From contig VHAX01000012.1 in NCBI GenBank assembly GCA_016872215.1, positions 1 through 53,436 on the forward strand: 53,436 bases of DNA, written 5' to 3'. Below the pieces are notes generated by a model. The model was not told the origin of the DNA and did not search any database. It saw only the letters and a program-made list of their open reading frames with translations. Made by a program: the position numbers and the translations under genes. The stretch is from Sphingomonadales bacterium. GTDB taxonomy: Bacteria; Bacteroidota; Bacteroidia; UBA7662. Shown in pieces: positions 53,229 through 53,436 of this stretch; positions within the stretch are counted from its first letter, which is position 1; every line of letters begins with the position of its first letter.

Positions 53229-53436
53229 ATGCGTTCACGTTTATCAATGATTTTCACCTTACTGGCCTGTTTGTTTTGTTCGGTTGTGGCATTTGCCCAG
53301 CCTGCCAATCAGGTAGCGATCAGGATCACGAACCAGGTTGCGGTATCGCCGACGGTATATGAGTTTGATGTGTATTTGCAGAACACGGGCACGAATGTGG
53401 CGCGTTCTGCGGGTCTGCAATTTGGGTTGGGTATAG
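53229..53436 (+). CDS. Secreted protein, N-terminal part (cut by the window end)
   Basis: The first 69 codons encode a signal peptide (MRSRLSMIFTLLACLFCSVV, then AFAQ) and the start of a beta-rich domain: QVAIRITNQVAVSPTVYEFD and VYLQNTGTNVARSAGLQFG. This resembles the first domain of many large type IX secretion clients in Bacteroidota, but the sorting domain would lie beyond the window. The start is the first ATG with a good signal peptide. Upstream (52969-53228) I see no confident promoter. Confidence 0.75.
   Translation, partial: MRSRLSMIFTLLACLFCSVVAFAQPANQVAIRITNQVAVSPTVYEFDVYLQNTGTNVARSAGLQFGLGI

Overview
The window is chromosomal DNA from a member of the Bacteroidota. Its markers are the type IX secretion and gliding genes (porU, porV, a porP/sprF homolog, gldJ, gldA, a gldF-gldG fusion), a signal-peptide protein with a type IX sorting domain, SusC/RagA-type receptor debris, DUF1599, DUF4340, and -7 promoter elements of the Bacteroidota form TAnnTTTG. 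I cannot place it below phylum with confidence. By eye the core is of moderate to high GC. Positions 1-2260 and 28360-29600 are clearly AT-rich and look acquired.

Layout. 1-2260: an AT-rich accessory segment with a PIN-domain toxin and small partner, flanked by two candidate integron attC sites, then a Fic gene broken by one nonsense codon. 2313-8196 (minus): tatA, gatA, a TPR protein, a ComA-like phosphosulfolactate synthase, a DUF368 lipid-carrier transporter and aroE, tightly packed. 8297-10191 (plus): an alkylglycerol monooxygenase homolog translationally coupled to a lysoplasmalogenase-family membrane protein, which looks like an ether-lipid breakdown pair. 10175-19414 (minus): porU, porV, a metallo-beta-lactamase-fold hydrolase and a very large outer-membrane barrel protein; diverging from it are porP/sprF and gldJ (19605-22105).

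22346-28321: a biotinyl carrier protein (minus), then rimP-nusA-infB-pnuC (plus) with a UUCG terminator-like hairpin in the leader. 28366-29527: a decayed AAA ATPase (DUF4143) gene, followed by 47-bp tandem repeats. 29844-35200 (minus): gldA, the gldF-gldG fusion, DUF4340 and dnaN. 35325-38977: an FG-GAP protein with a sorting domain, divergent from murF. 38971-40410: a tandem duplication, a wrecked TonB-dependent receptor and a chimeric ORF.

40451-45874 (minus): an arginase-fold protein lacking most metal ligands, a small lipoprotein, aroK, a peptide-transporter-type permease, a MauE/DoxX membrane protein and DUF1599. 45924-52389 (plus): folP, cdaA, a redoxin, an alpha/beta hydrolase, rlmD, an unknown protein and gluQ. 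52390-52968 (minus): msrB. The window ends inside a secreted protein gene.

Functional themes are secretion and gliding (porU/V/P, gldJ, gldA, gldFG), shikimate and folate biosynthesis (aroE, aroK, folP), the translation and transcription core (rimP, nusA, infB, gatA, rlmD, gluQ), envelope lipid handling (DUF368, AGMO-like plus lysoplasmalogenase-like), and c-di-AMP synthesis. Two recurring oddities are low-complexity or lineage-specific insertions inside housekeeping enzymes (AroE, FolP, RlmD) and many short tandem duplications in the gaps between genes. I saw no rRNA, tRNA, CRISPR or insertion-sequence transposase. Everything here was read by eye, without database searches.
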